Source: Prevotella sp. (GTDB lineage Bacteria > Bacteroidota > Bacteroidia > Bacteroidales > Bacteroidaceae). From it: 64,000 nucleotides of DNA. How positions within the stretch are numbered: position 1 is the stretch's first letter; each line of letters opens with the position of its first letter. Of the stretch, positions 32,274 to 40,959 are shown piece by piece. Made by a program: the position numbers and the translations under genes. Location: NCBI GenBank assembly GCA_017619275.1, contig JAFZSR010000065.1, positions 1-64,000 on the forward strand, read 5' to 3'. A model generated the notes under the pieces. That model searched no databases. It was not told the origin of the DNA and was given only the letters and a program-made list of their open reading frames with translations.

Positions 32274-32615
32274 GTGTACGAAGAGCAAATTCTTAGAATA
32301 CTGTTGGGTGTAGGCGCGCGTGGCATCAGCGTTAAGAAGCTGGCCAAGCACGTCTACAACCATTATTGTACCTTTTTCTTCCAGCCCGATTTTCGCGATG
32401 TCTATCGCGCCGTGCAACAGTACGTGCAGCGGCAGACGCGTTCGAAGCAAGGGCTGCTGGAACATGCCGAGCGATGGGGACACTACCGGCTGAACACCAC
32501 ATGTCAGACGGCACGCCAGTTGATGCTCGATTGGGAAAGCAGTCAGGATGATGCAATAGAAAAGGAAGAAGAAAGGGTTGTAGAAGATCGGTCGCTTAAC
32601 CTGTTTGATTTTTGA
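32274..32615 (+). CDS. Conserved small basic protein, possible winged-helix/DNA-binding
   Basis: This 113-residue protein probably starts at GTG 32274 (VYEEQILRILLGVGARGISV); an in-frame TTG at 32251 overlaps the previous gene. The sequence has a helix-turn-helix-like N-terminus (KKLAKHVYNHYCTFFFQPDF) and a conserved middle (RDVYRAVQQYVQRQTRSKQG, then WGHYRLN), followed by an acidic tail. The family is not named here. Its position after the H1-like gene suggests a related chromosomal role. It converges with the GT4 gene at 32618, leaving only 2 bases between. Confidence 0.65.
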   Translation: MYEEQILRILLGVGARGISVKKLAKHVYNHYCTFFFQPDFRDVYRAVQQYVQRQTRSKQGLLEHAERWGHYRLNTTCQTARQLMLDWESSQDDAIEKEEERVVEDRSLNLFDF

Positions 32616-32617
32616 TT

Positions 32618-33748
32618 TCAGGTGGGAATCTCTTGATAGACTTCTTCGTAGAGATTCAGCAGTTGCTCGGCAGTACGCCGCCATGAAAATGATTTGACAC
32701 GCTCCAATCCAGCCCGTCTTTTTTCTTCATAGAAAGCGGGGTTGTTCTCCAATTCGAGCAGCATGGCGGTAATCTGCCCAACGTCTTCAGGATCGACCAG
32801 GATGGCGTCTGTGCCTCCAATCTCGGGCATAGACGAGGTGTTGCTTGTGACGACGGGGGTGCCGCACGCCATGCTCTCCAATATCGGTATGCCAAAGCTT
32901 TCGCGTAAGGAGGTGTAGAGGAAGGCAAAGGCGCTGTTGTAGATATAGGGAAGGTCTTTGTTGTCGATATAGCCCGGCACCACCATGTTGTTGCGGATGT
33001 TCTCGATGGCATTGTTGCGGACGATGGCATCCAGATAGTCGGGCGAGAGGTCGGCCATGAGCAGTTTGCGTTTCACCTTAGACTTTTTCAAGTATCTGGA
33101 ATAAGCCACCAGTGTGCGCTCGGTATTCTTCTTGGGGTCGGTATTGCCCAAGAAAAACAGGAAGCCAGGCTCGGGGATGTATTTCTTGTAAACCTGCATC
33201 GTGTCGTCAATGGGGCGGAACCATTCGTTGTAGCCATTGTAGATCATGGTGACGCGTTCGCGTGGAATCTGCAATTTGGCGATGATGTTTTCTTTCTCAA
33301 ACTCTGATACCGTGATGATTCGTTTGCATTTGTCGAGGATGCGTGGCACGTCTAAACGTCGATAGAGCCAGCCCATGTTCTGATAGAGCGAATGGTTTTG
33401 CTTGTCGCGCCCTTCCAGGAAGATGATGTCGTGCAGCGTCAGCACCAAGGGCGTTTTGCACCAGATGGGGGCGGTATTGCTGGTGCAATGAAGCAGTTCC
33501 ACTCCGTATTTCTTGACGGCACGCGGCAGCGCCCATTGCTCCCAAAGCGGGTAGGATGGGCAGCCCAGCTCCACGATGTGGACATTCTTTGTGCTGCTCA
33601 GGCAACTGTCTTCTCCTGGCTTCACAAAGACGAAATACTCGTTCTCGGTATCCAGCTGCTGCAGTTCCTTAACTTCCTGCAGCACCACATAGTCCATGCC
33701 ATGTTTGTTCTTACGGAATATCCTTTGTGCTTCTATGCCTATTCTCAT
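32618..33748 (-). CDS. Family 4 glycosyltransferase (GT-B)
   Basis: This is a 376-residue retaining glycosyltransferase. The N-terminal lobe holds [20 protein letters not shown] and [12 protein letters not shown]; the C-terminal donor lobe has [40 protein letters not shown] (the EX7E region) and [17 protein letters not shown]. It probably transfers a hexose or deoxyhexose from a nucleotide sugar in surface polysaccharide synthesis. Its ATG overlaps the end of the upstream acetyltransferase gene, so the two are in one operon with the next GT4 gene. Confidence 0.9.
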   Translation of the reverse strand: MRIGIEAQRIFRKNKHGMDYVVLQEVKELQQLDTENEYFVFVKPGEDSCLSSTKNVHIVELGCPSYPLWEQWALPRAVKKYGVELLHCTSNTAPIWCKTPLVLTLHDIIFLEGRDKQNHSLYQNMGWLYRRLDVPRILDKCKRIITVSEFEKENIIAKLQIPRERVTMIYNGYNEWFRPIDDTMQVYKKYIPEPGFLFFLGNTDPKKNTERTLVAYSRYLKKSKVKRKLLMADLSPDYLDAIVRNNAIENIRNNMVVPGYIDNKDLPYIYNSAFAFLYTSLRESFGIPILESMACGTPVVTSNTSSMPEIGGTDAILVDPEDVGQITAMLLELENNPAFYEEKRRAGLERVKSFSWRRTAEQLLNLYEEVYQEIPT

Positions 33749-34350
33749 GCGTTAACGTCTGATAGTCTTTTGATAATCTTGGCGGGAACGCCTCCAACGA
33801 CGCAAAACGCTGGTACGTCGTTGGTGACGACGGCTCCGGCAGCCACCACCGAGTGCTGGCCAATGGTGACGCCGGGCAGGACGACGGCTCCTGCGCCTAT
33901 CCACACATCGTCGGCAATTGTCACAGGCTGCGTGTCGACGCCCTGCTCGTCGATGCGGCGGGTGGTGTCGGCATAATTGTGGTTGAGCGCCGTCACGGTG
34001 ACGCCCTGTGCCAGGTTGACGTGATGGCCAATGCTGACGGGGCCGATGATGGTGTTGTGCAGTCCGATGCGAGTGTAGTCGCCGATGACGACGTCGCCAA
34101 CGGCATTGTTGATGCAGCTGAACGACTCCACCACGCTGTTCCTGCCCAGCGTGAAGCGGCGATAGGGTGGGGTGTCCATGCGCACGCTGCAGTAGATTTT
34201 GGAGCCGCGGCCACGCTGCTGATAGAGCGGGGCCAGCAGTCGAACGTACCATCTGGGGCGAGCGTCGCGCTGGTTCATGATGACGAGGTCGAGCAGTCGT
34301 TTCAGGCGCGGACTCTGTTTCATCTGTTTCCTTATAGTATCTCTTTCCAT
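33745..34350 (-). CDS. Hexapeptide-repeat (left-handed beta-helix) O-acetyltransferase
   Basis: This 201-residue protein has multiple imperfect hexapeptide turns ([48 protein letters not shown]) and a conserved catalytic His in [16 protein letters not shown]. The C-terminal [20 protein letters not shown] and [17 protein letters not shown] are typical of maltose/galactoside-type acetyltransferases. It probably adds acetyl groups to a sugar of the surface glycan. It overlaps the upstream GT4 gene by 19 bases and the downstream GT4 gene by 4. Confidence 0.9.
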   Translation of the reverse strand: MERDTIRKQMKQSPRLKRLLDLVIMNQRDARPRWYVRLLAPLYQQRGRGSKIYCSVRMDTPPYRRFTLGRNSVVESFSCINNAVGDVVIGDYTRIGLHNTIIGPVSIGHHVNLAQGVTVTALNHNYADTTRRIDEQGVDTQPVTIADDVWIGAGAVVLPGVTIGQHSVVAAGAVVTNDVPAFCVVGGVPAKIIKRLSDVNA

Positions 34351-35489
34351 TGTAAAATAATCTTGCTGATGTCGAAGCGTTGGGCTATTCTGAAGGCTTC
34401 GGCCGACTTCTTCGGCCAGTCTATCTGCGTGGCCTCCTTTAAACGTTCGGCCAGTTGTTCTACGTTCCCATTCTCGAAGTAAAGGCCAAAGTCGCCCAGC
34501 AGTTCCTCGCTGGTGGGCAGGTCGCTCGATACGACGGGCAGCCCGTGGGCCACGGCCTCGACGAGCACCAGCCCGAAGCCCTCCCAGCGCGAACTGAGCA
34601 CATACACTTGTGCCTCGCTGTAATATTGCTGTATGTTAGTGGTGAAGGGGTGCAGCCTGATGCGCTGCTCCAGTCCGTATTGGGCAATCTTCTCTCGGTA
34701 GAGCGCCTCCTCGGGACCTTCGCCCACGATGTCGAGCGTCCACTCGTTGTCGGTGGCGGCAAAGAGGTGGAAGGCGTCGATGAGCAGGTCGAAGCCCTTG
34801 TGCAGGTGAGTGAAGCGCCCCACGGCCAGGAATCGTTTCGACGTCCCCCTCGACGGTGGGCCAGGGGTGAGCGTCAGCGGGTTGTAGATGACCTGCGTGG
34901 CGAAGGGGTAGCGCTGCGCATCATATTGGCACAGCACGATGGTGCGGTCGAGCGTCTGCAGCTGCTGTTCGTAGTGGCGTCTCAGCACTGAGCCAAGGTA
35001 TGGCGACTGCTGGCCAAAGAGCGCTTCGTGCGAATTGTGAATCCATCCCATCAGCTTCACGCCCGGCAGTTGTTGGCGGCAAGCAGCCAGGCGAACGGCC
35101 AGCGGGGCATGCACGCCCACCACCACGTCGAAGCGTCCGGCACGCAGCACCCGTGCCAGTGCATCGCGCTTTTCGGATGGAAACGAGCTGTGGGCGTAGA
35201 GGCGCGAGGTGAATCGCGTCTGCGGTAGACACTTGCGATAGAGCAGGCTGTATGCTTTGCAGAAAATCTGCTTCCAGGCGGGTGTGTCGGGGTAGGCGAA
35301 GTAATGGTAGTCGATAGCTGCTTCGCCGAGGCCATAGAGCGTGGTGTCCTGGGCTTCGGGCTTGTCGAGCGTCACGATGGCCACACGATAGCCGTCGGCA
35401 CACAAAGCCTTGGCCATCACCGCCGTCACTCGCTGCACACCGCCAATGCTGAAGATGGAGTCTGTCAGGAAGCAAATACTTTTCTTCAT
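34332..35489 (-). CDS. Family 4 glycosyltransferase (GT-B)
   Basis: This is a 385-residue enzyme. The start at 35489 ([20 protein letters not shown]) was chosen because it begins the fold and follows a -7 box. The donor lobe has [60 protein letters not shown] (EX7E) and [17 protein letters not shown]. The acceptor lobe includes [17 protein letters not shown]. It is the first gene of a three-gene minus-strand operon (this gene, O-acetyltransferase, second GT4), divergent from the fused GT4 gene with which it shares a mirror-image promoter. Confidence 0.9.
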   Translation of the reverse strand: MKKSICFLTDSIFSIGGVQRVTAVMAKALCADGYRVAIVTLDKPEAQDTTLYGLGEAAIDYHYFAYPDTPAWKQIFCKAYSLLYRKCLPQTRFTSRLYAHSSFPSEKRDALARVLRAGRFDVVVGVHAPLAVRLAACRQQLPGVKLMGWIHNSHEALFGQQSPYLGSVLRRHYEQQLQTLDRTIVLCQYDAQRYPFATQVIYNPLTLTPGPPSRGTSKRFLAVGRFTHLHKGFDLLIDAFHLFAATDNEWTLDIVGEGPEEALYREKIAQYGLEQRIRLHPFTTNIQQYYSEAQVYVLSSRWEGFGLVLVEAVAHGLPVVSSDLPTSEELLGDFGLYFENGNVEQLAERLKEATQIDWPKKSAEAFRIAQRFDISKIILQWKEIL

Positions 35490-35493
35490 CGGT

Positions 35494-35546
35494 TGCAAAA
35501 GTACGGAAAATATTTCACTGTTACAAATTATTTCCGTACTTTTGCA
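35494..35546. promoter_or_regulatory. Mirror-image divergent promoters between two GT4 genes
   Basis: GCAAAAGTACGGAAAATA on the left is mirrored by TTATTTCCGTACTTTTGC on the right. Each arm contains a -7 box (TACTTTTG): minus strand at 35496-35503 for the gene starting at 35489, plus strand at 35537-35544 for the gene starting at 35565. Confidence 0.65.
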
Positions 35547-35564
35547 GAAACTTTCAAGTGGGCC

Positions 35565-38075
35565 ATGAAAATTCTTTTCCTCACCTACCACGGCTTTGAA
35601 GAGGCCAGCGGCATCAGCAAAAAGATGCTGGCACAAATCAAAGGCCTGCGCCAGAACGGGCACGAGGTGCACGTGTGCAGCTATGCACTGTCGGAACAGG
35701 GTGAGCGTTGCAGATATGTTGACGGTGAGGTGCTTAAGAACTATGGCCGCGGGCGATGGACCACGCTCAGGCAGCGCATGGATTTGGGATGCGTGGCCGA
35801 TTATTGCATTGCCAACCATATCGAGCTGGTTTATGTGCGCAGCTTCATGAATGCCTCGCCGTTCAATATCCGTCTGTTTCGTCGGTTGAGGCGCAACGGC
35901 ATCCCTTCCGTCATGGAGATTCCCACCTATCCCTACGACAAAGAATTTGAGTCGGTTCCGCTGAAGTATCGTTTTGAGCATATCTTCGACAAGCTGTTTC
36001 GTCGCCGTCTGGCCGCCTGCATGAGTGCCATCGTCACCTTTTCCGACGAGAAGTGTATCTTCGGCCAGCGCACCATCACCATCAGCAATGGCATCGACCC
36101 CGACACGCTGCCCCTGCAGCCTGAGGTTGATGCCTCAGACGAAGTGCACCTGATAGGCGTGGCCGAGGTGCATCCGTGGCACGGCTTCGACCGCATGATC
36201 CATGGGTTGGGGCTCTATTATAGCCAGGCAGGAGGCGCACCGCGCCGCCCCGTCTACTTCCATGTCGTGGGCGATGTGAGCGATGCCATCATGAATGGCG
36301 ACAAGTACCAACCTGGCTTCAGGCATCTCATCGAGCAGTATCACATCGAGCGCAACGTGGTGTTCCATGGGAAGCTCTTTGGCACGGCGCTCGACCAGGT
36401 GTTCGCCCAGTGCGCCTTCGCCGTGGGCAGCCTGGCGCGCCATCGTAGCGGCATCACCAACATCAAGACTTTGAAGAACCGGGAGTATGCCTGTCGAGGC
36501 ATTCCCTTCGTCTATTCCGAAAACGACAGCGATTTCGACCACCAACCCTACGTGCTGAAGGTGCCGGCTGACGAATCCCCCATCGATGTGCAGCAGATCC
36601 TGTCGTTCATCGACCAAAGGGAACGTAACGGAGCCTTCCATCCTGCCGATATCCGCCAAACGGTGGAGCATCTCTCCTGGACCGTGCAGATGGGGGAGGT
36701 GGTGAAGAAATTACAAACCATTACCAGCAGACCCACCAGACCCTCCCCCTGCCCCTCCCTTGTAGGGAGGGGAGTAGATAGTTCTGCAGACTCTTCAGCA
36801 GATGGTAACTATTCCAATGACAAGTCTATATACTCCCCTCCCTACAAGGGAGGGGCAGGGGGAGAGTCCGGTTGGTCTGGTGGGGCTGAGGGGTCCGGTT
36901 GGTCTGCTGGGGTGGGTATCCTCTATGTAATTGACTCCCTTGCTAGCAAGGGCGGGGCCGAGCGGGTGCTGACCGACAAGATGAATTATATGGTGGCCCA
37001 TTGGGGCTACAAGGTCTTTGTCGTCACCTGCTATCAGGACATCCAGACGATGCCTAACGCCTATCCGCTCTCGGAGAAGGTGCAGCAAGTCAACCTGAAC
37101 ATCCCCTACTATTCGCAATACAAGTACCGCTATCCACGGCGGCTATGGGTGAAGTGGAGGCTCTATCGCCAGCTATGCCGCGACCTAAAGGCTGCCGTCG
37201 ACCGCATCGGCCCCGATGTGCTCGTGGGGCTGAGCTACTTCAATGCCCATTTGGTGAGTGGCATCCGTTGCCGCGCCCTGAAGGTGACCGAGAGCCACGA
37301 GGCCCGTCCCTTCACCATGAGCGACGCGGGACTGGGGCGCTCGTGGTGCTCGCGGCTCTTCATGCGCTGCTACAAGAAATGGTATTTCCGCCGAGTGGAG
37401 CGGCAGAGCGACGTAGTGGTCGCGCTCACCCAGGGCGATGCCCGCCACTGGCAACAGGCTAGGAGGGTGGCCGTCATCCCCAACTTCACCGTGCTGCCTG
37501 CATGCCCAACCATCGACGTCGGAAGCGCCAAGCGCGTCATCGCCGTGGGGCGCCTAGAATGGCAGAAGGGCTTCGACCGGCTCATCGACGCTTGGGCGCT
37601 CGTGGAGCAGGGCCACCCCGATTGGCAGCTCCGCATCTTCGGCTCAGGCACGTTGCAGGGCGCCCTGCAACAGCGCATCGCCCGCGCCGGACTGCGCCAG
37701 GCCGACATCCACCCCTTCACCTCGGCCCTTGGTCAGGAGTATGCCCGCAGCGCTATCTTCGTGCTCAGCTCACGATGGGAGGGCTTTGGGCTGGTGCTGC
37801 TCGAGGCTATGCAGGCGGGGCTGCCCTGCGTGGTGTTCGACTGTCCCTATGGTCCTGCCGACGTGGTGGAGGATGGCCGCAGCGGCTTTGTGGTTCCCGA
37901 TGGCGAGGTGCAGCAGTTCTCCGCCCGCATCGGCCAGCTCATCGACGACGACCAGCTACGCCGCACGATGGGCATGCAAGCGATGGAACGGGCCAAACAG
38001 TTTGATGCCGACACAGTGATGGCGCAGTGGAAGCAACTGTTTGAACAAGAAATTTCTAAAAAGACTTCAGCTTGA
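35565..38075 (+). CDS. Fused tandem GT-B glycosyltransferase (two domains joined by a repeat-derived linker)
   Basis: This 836-residue protein contains two complete GT-B enzymes. Residues 1-387 (MKILFLTYHGFEEASGISKK; later YHIERNVVFHGKLFGTALDQ and VGSLARHRSGITNIKTLKNR) form a divergent GT1-like domain. Residues about 388-450 (RPTRPSPCPSLVGRGVDSS ... SGWSAG) are encoded by a paired-hairpin repeat. Residues 451-836 form a GT4 domain ([60 protein letters not shown]). The ancestral state was probably two adjacent genes, fused when the element replaced the junction. The start at 35565 follows a -7 box. Its 3' end overlaps the convergent GT2 gene by 20 bases. Confidence 0.87.
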   Translation: MKILFLTYHGFEEASGISKKMLAQIKGLRQNGHEVHVCSYALSEQGERCRYVDGEVLKNYGRGRWTTLRQRMDLGCVADYCIANHIELVYVRSFMNASPFNIRLFRRLRRNGIPSVMEIPTYPYDKEFESVPLKYRFEHIFDKLFRRRLAACMSAIVTFSDEKCIFGQRTITISNGIDPDTLPLQPEVDASDEVHLIGVAEVHPWHGFDRMIHGLGLYYSQAGGAPRRPVYFHVVGDVSDAIMNGDKYQPGFRHLIEQYHIERNVVFHGKLFGTALDQVFAQCAFAVGSLARHRSGITNIKTLKNREYACRGIPFVYSENDSDFDHQPYVLKVPADESPIDVQQILSFIDQRERNGAFHPADIRQTVEHLSWTVQMGEVVKKLQTITSRPTRPSPCPSLVGRGVDSSADSSADGNYSNDKSIYSPPYKGGAGGESGWSGGAEGSGWSAGVGILYVIDSLASKGGAERVLTDKMNYMVAHWGYKVFVVTCYQDIQTMPNAYPLSEKVQQVNLNIPYYSQYKYRYPRRLWVKWRLYRQLCRDLKAAVDRIGPDVLVGLSYFNAHLVSGIRCRALKVTESHEARPFTMSDAGLGRSWCSRLFMRCYKKWYFRRVERQSDVVVALTQGDARHWQQARRVAVIPNFTVLPACPTIDVGSAKRVIAVGRLEWQKGFDRLIDAWALVEQGHPDWQLRIFGSGTLQGALQQRIARAGLRQADIHPFTSALGQEYARSAIFVLSSRWEGFGLVLLEAMQAGLPCVVFDCPYGPADVVEDGRSGFVVPDGEVQQFSARIGQLIDDDQLRRTMGMQAMERAKQFDADTVMAQWKQLFEQEISKKTSA
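36728..36915. repeat. G/C-rich paired-hairpin element, copy 3 (linker of the fused GT gene)
   Basis: The left hairpin CCCCTCCCTtgtAGGGAGGGG is followed by AGTAGATAGTTCTG as in copy 1; the right hairpin CCCCTCCCTacaAGGGAGGGG is preceded by GACAAGTCTATATACT. Outer arms are CTCCCCCTG and CAGGGGGAG. Downstream are degenerate GGTCCGGTTGGTCTG repeats. The centre differs from copy 1, so the conserved parts are the two halves. Confidence 0.85.
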
Positions 38076-39012
38076 TGTAGAGCGAGGGCATGTGCCTATA
38101 GGCCCAGGAGATGAGGCGCTGTTTCGGTCCGTGGGTAAAGCGCAGTTCGGGCACACGCTGCTTCAGGTCGGCCATGATGGACTTGCGCTGGGCGAGCAGT
38201 TCGTCGCTATGGGCGATGTGCCACACTTCGACCGAGAAGATGGCGAAGATGGTGTCCATGAGCTTCTGCTCGACCAGGGGCGTGAGCGCCATGGTTTTCT
38301 TGAATTCCCACAACTTGGCAATGACAATATCGAAATGGCGAATCTTTTCGTTGTCGATGGTGGCGACGATGGAGCCCCTGCGCTGGCGGTAGACGTATAG
38401 CGTTTGCGGGGAGCGGATGCATTTGCCGGCCTTGAGGTAGCATTCGACGGTGAAGGGCACGTCTTCGAAATAGATGCCGGGGATGAAGCGCAGTCCGCTG
38501 TCCATGAGGAACTGGCGCCTGTAGAGCGCTCTCCACACGAAGCACTCGCGGGGGTTGAAGTGGTGGACGAACAGCTGGTGGGCCGACTCAGCGGTGCTGC
38601 GGTATGCGGTCTGCTCGATGTGATAGTCAGGGATCTGGGCATCCGAGAGCTTCACAAACTCGGCATAGAGGATGTCGGGCTTCGCGGTGCAAGCGTCGGC
38701 GAGCAGCGGGGGCAGACTGTGGGGGACGAGCAAATCGTCGGAATCGATGAACAGCACATACTCGCCCGCGGCCTTCTGCAATCCCGCATTCCTGGCCACT
38801 GAGATGCCCTGGTTGGCCTGCCGGTGGATGGTGACGTTGGCATGCTGGGCAACGATGTCGGCAATGCGGGCAAAACTGTCGTCGAGGGTTCCATCGTCGA
38901 CCAGTATCACCTCGAAGTCGCCATCATCCATCCCCTGCAGAAAGACACTCTCCACGCAAGGGCGGATATAGGGCTCGACTTGATATACCGGTATGATAAT
39001 GCTCAGTTTCAT
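38056..39012 (-). CDS. Family 2 glycosyltransferase
   Basis: This is a 318-residue GT-A fold enzyme: MKLSIIIPVYQVEPYIRPCV, FEVILVDDGTLDDSFARIAD, HRQANQGISVARNAGLQKAA and the DxD motif in YVLFIDSDDLLVPHS. The C-terminal part has FIPGIYFEDVPFTVECYLKA and YVYRQRRGSIVATIDNEK, which are common in capsule and LPS GT2 enzymes. Its ATG overlaps the stop of the upstream GT4 gene (ATGA). Its last 20 bases overlap the convergent fused GT gene. Confidence 0.92.
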   Translation of the reverse strand: MKLSIIIPVYQVEPYIRPCVESVFLQGMDDGDFEVILVDDGTLDDSFARIADIVAQHANVTIHRQANQGISVARNAGLQKAAGEYVLFIDSDDLLVPHSLPPLLADACTAKPDILYAEFVKLSDAQIPDYHIEQTAYRSTAESAHQLFVHHFNPRECFVWRALYRRQFLMDSGLRFIPGIYFEDVPFTVECYLKAGKCIRSPQTLYVYRQRRGSIVATIDNEKIRHFDIVIAKLWEFKKTMALTPLVEQKLMDTIFAIFSVEVWHIAHSDELLAQRKSIMADLKQRVPELRFTHGPKQRLISWAYRHMPSLYIKLKSF

Positions 39013-40172
39013 CCGTCGGTCAGGTTTTCGCATGTTGTATATGCCTGTTCCCACTCTTTCAGCACGAGTTCCGGCTTGTATCTCTCTGCAGCGGTGCGGG
39101 CTTTCCGCCCCATCTCCTTGCGCTCCTCTTCGTGGGTGATGAGCCACTCCATCTTCTCGGCCAAGTCGGCCACGTCGCCGTTTTTCGCCAGCAGGCCCGT
39201 CACACGGTCGTCGATGATTTCGGCGGGGCCAGAGGGACAGTCGAACGAGAGGCACGGCGTGGCGCAGCTCATGGCTTCAATCAGCACCATCGGTCGCCCC
39301 TCGAACTCGGAACTCAACACCAGCAGCTGTGACTTTTTGTATTCGTCGAAGATGGCCTTGGTAGGCGAATGAATGATAATCCGCTTTTCCAGTCCCAGGG
39401 ATTGAATCTGCTGCTGCAACGACGCTTTTTCGGCACCCTCGCCGAAGAAGTCGATATGCCAGTCGGGATGTTTGCCCGCAATCATTGAAAACGCGGTGAT
39501 GGTGCGGTCGAACCTCTTTTCAGCATTCAGGCGCCCCACACAGATGATGCGGGCGGGCAGCCTGGGCACGTCGTCGGTTGTTTCAGGATAGACAAACAAG
39601 GGATTGGGGATGACCACCACCCGACGGGCGTATTCCCTCCAGTGCTTGGCGTCTTGCTCGGTCAAGGAGATGAGCTGTGCGCATCCTTTCAATCCTTTTA
39701 TGGCATGGCGGGCATACGACTTCGTCAGTTTTGCCTTGATTCCGTTGGGATGCCCGCTGATGTTCTTAACGATATAATCATAACTGTTATGGAATTCGCA
39801 CATCACGGGAACCTGGTTTGCTGCCTTCAATACCGACTTGACCAGGAATTGCCAATCGGATGCCAAGATGATGACCTCGGGATGGAAGGTCGCGACGGTT
39901 TGGCGCAAAGACTCACGGAATTTCTTCTTCAGCTGGAGGAAATGCAAGTAATGGGCGAGCGGCGAGCATTGTGACAAGGTAAAGAAGCGGCAATCCAAAT
40001 CTACCACCTTTACTGCATCGAGCAGCGGAAAGGAAATGGGGTGGGCGCCTTGCTCATAGCTCACCAGCATAACCGAGTGGCCCTGCTTCGACAGATAGTT
40101 CGCCTTCTCAATGATCACCCTTTCTGCTCCGCCCGTGAGTGCAAAAGACCTATGTATGATAATGATTCGCAT
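39009..40172 (-). CDS. Family 4 glycosyltransferase (GT-B)
   Basis: This is a 387-residue enzyme beginning MRIIIIHRSFALTGGAERVI. The donor lobe includes ICVGRLNAEKRFDRTITAFS, IDFFGEGAEKASLQQQIQSL, LLVLSSEFEGRPMVLIEAMS (EX7E) and FDCPSGPAEIIDDRVTGLLA. It resembles the second domain of the fused GT protein encoded nearby, suggesting a shared origin. It is coupled to the downstream GT2 gene and lies 9 bases after the GT32-like gene, in one minus-strand operon. Confidence 0.92.
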   Translation of the reverse strand: MRIIIIHRSFALTGGAERVIIEKANYLSKQGHSVMLVSYEQGAHPISFPLLDAVKVVDLDCRFFTLSQCSPLAHYLHFLQLKKKFRESLRQTVATFHPEVIILASDWQFLVKSVLKAANQVPVMCEFHNSYDYIVKNISGHPNGIKAKLTKSYARHAIKGLKGCAQLISLTEQDAKHWREYARRVVVIPNPLFVYPETTDDVPRLPARIICVGRLNAEKRFDRTITAFSMIAGKHPDWHIDFFGEGAEKASLQQQIQSLGLEKRIIIHSPTKAIFDEYKKSQLLVLSSEFEGRPMVLIEAMSCATPCLSFDCPSGPAEIIDDRVTGLLAKNGDVADLAEKMEWLITHEEERKEMGRKARTAAERYKPELVLKEWEQAYTTCENLTDG

Positions 40173-40181
40173 AGACGGTTC

Positions 40182-40940
40182 CTATTTAAATTTCCAAGGC
40201 ATCAGCACGCATTCTGCTTTCCTCACGAAGCGGTAGCCGAAGAGTCGGATGGCGAATGACCTCGTTCGGTAGTAGGCCTTTGCCTTTGGCGAGAACCAGG
40301 AGTTCTGGTAGTGGTGGATGGCGTAGGTGTCGGGCGTCAGCTCCACCTCGCGCGAGTCGAACACCTTGGGCGAAAAGAACTCGTCGCTCATCATCAGCAC
40401 CTCTTTCTCCATATCCATTTGGCGGATGGCTTTGCTCTCGGCGAGTGATAGTAGGCGCAGCGGCTTTAGCGTCCTTATCTGTTTGTCCATAATCTCGGGC
40501 AGTTTGCTGATGTCCATCGAGCCGTCGGCATCGACGAAGTGCCGTCCATCATAGTAATCCAGGCACTGCTTAATCCAGTCGCAACCCTTCTCTGCACCGA
40601 TGATGGCAGCTTCGGGTGTTCCCGCCTTCTCGGCCCCAATGAAGTAGGGCAGGTCGAGCAAGTCGTCGAAGCTCTTCACCACCTCCACGTCGGAGTCCAG
40701 ATAGACGCCCCCCTCGTGATAGAGCGCATAGAATCGGATATAGTCGGCCGCAAAAGCATATTTCTTTTTCTCGAAGGCCTCGCGCACCCACTCCGACTGG
40801 TCGAGGTCGAAGCGCTTCGTGTCCCATAGCACTATCTCATAGTCGGGAAGGAAGGTCTTCCACGACGCCATGCAACGGGCAATCTTGGCGGGATATGGGT
40901 CGCTGCTCAACCAGCACAGATGAATCTTCTTCGGGATCAT
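40182..40940 (-). CDS. GT32-like capsular polysaccharide glycosyltransferase
   Basis: This 252-residue protein begins MIPKKIHLCWLSSDPYPAKI, the hallmark of the GT32/TcdA-TcdB-type sugar transferase fold. It contains the DxD motif in GGVYLDSDVEVVKSFDDLLD. The C-terminal DTYAIHHYQNSWFSPKAKAY carries the conserved His-His...SW element. It probably transfers mannose or another hexose in capsule synthesis. The start at 40940 was chosen because upstream codons are not family-like. It heads the GT32-GT4-GT2 run and follows the AAA-ATPase-like gene by 19 bases. Confidence 0.9.
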   Translation of the reverse strand: MIPKKIHLCWLSSDPYPAKIARCMASWKTFLPDYEIVLWDTKRFDLDQSEWVREAFEKKKYAFAADYIRFYALYHEGGVYLDSDVEVVKSFDDLLDLPYFIGAEKAGTPEAAIIGAEKGCDWIKQCLDYYDGRHFVDADGSMDISKLPEIMDKQIRTLKPLRLLSLAESKAIRQMDMEKEVLMMSDEFFSPKVFDSREVELTPDTYAIHHYQNSWFSPKAKAYYRTRSFAIRLFGYRFVRKAECVLMPWKFK

Positions 40941-40959
40941 AGCTGTTTGTTCGTTTACG

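Noticed and set aside
34332-35981. Extended start of the minus-strand GT4 gene beyond 35489
   Set aside because: The extra residues overlap the divergent gene and both promoters, and do not match the GT4 fold.
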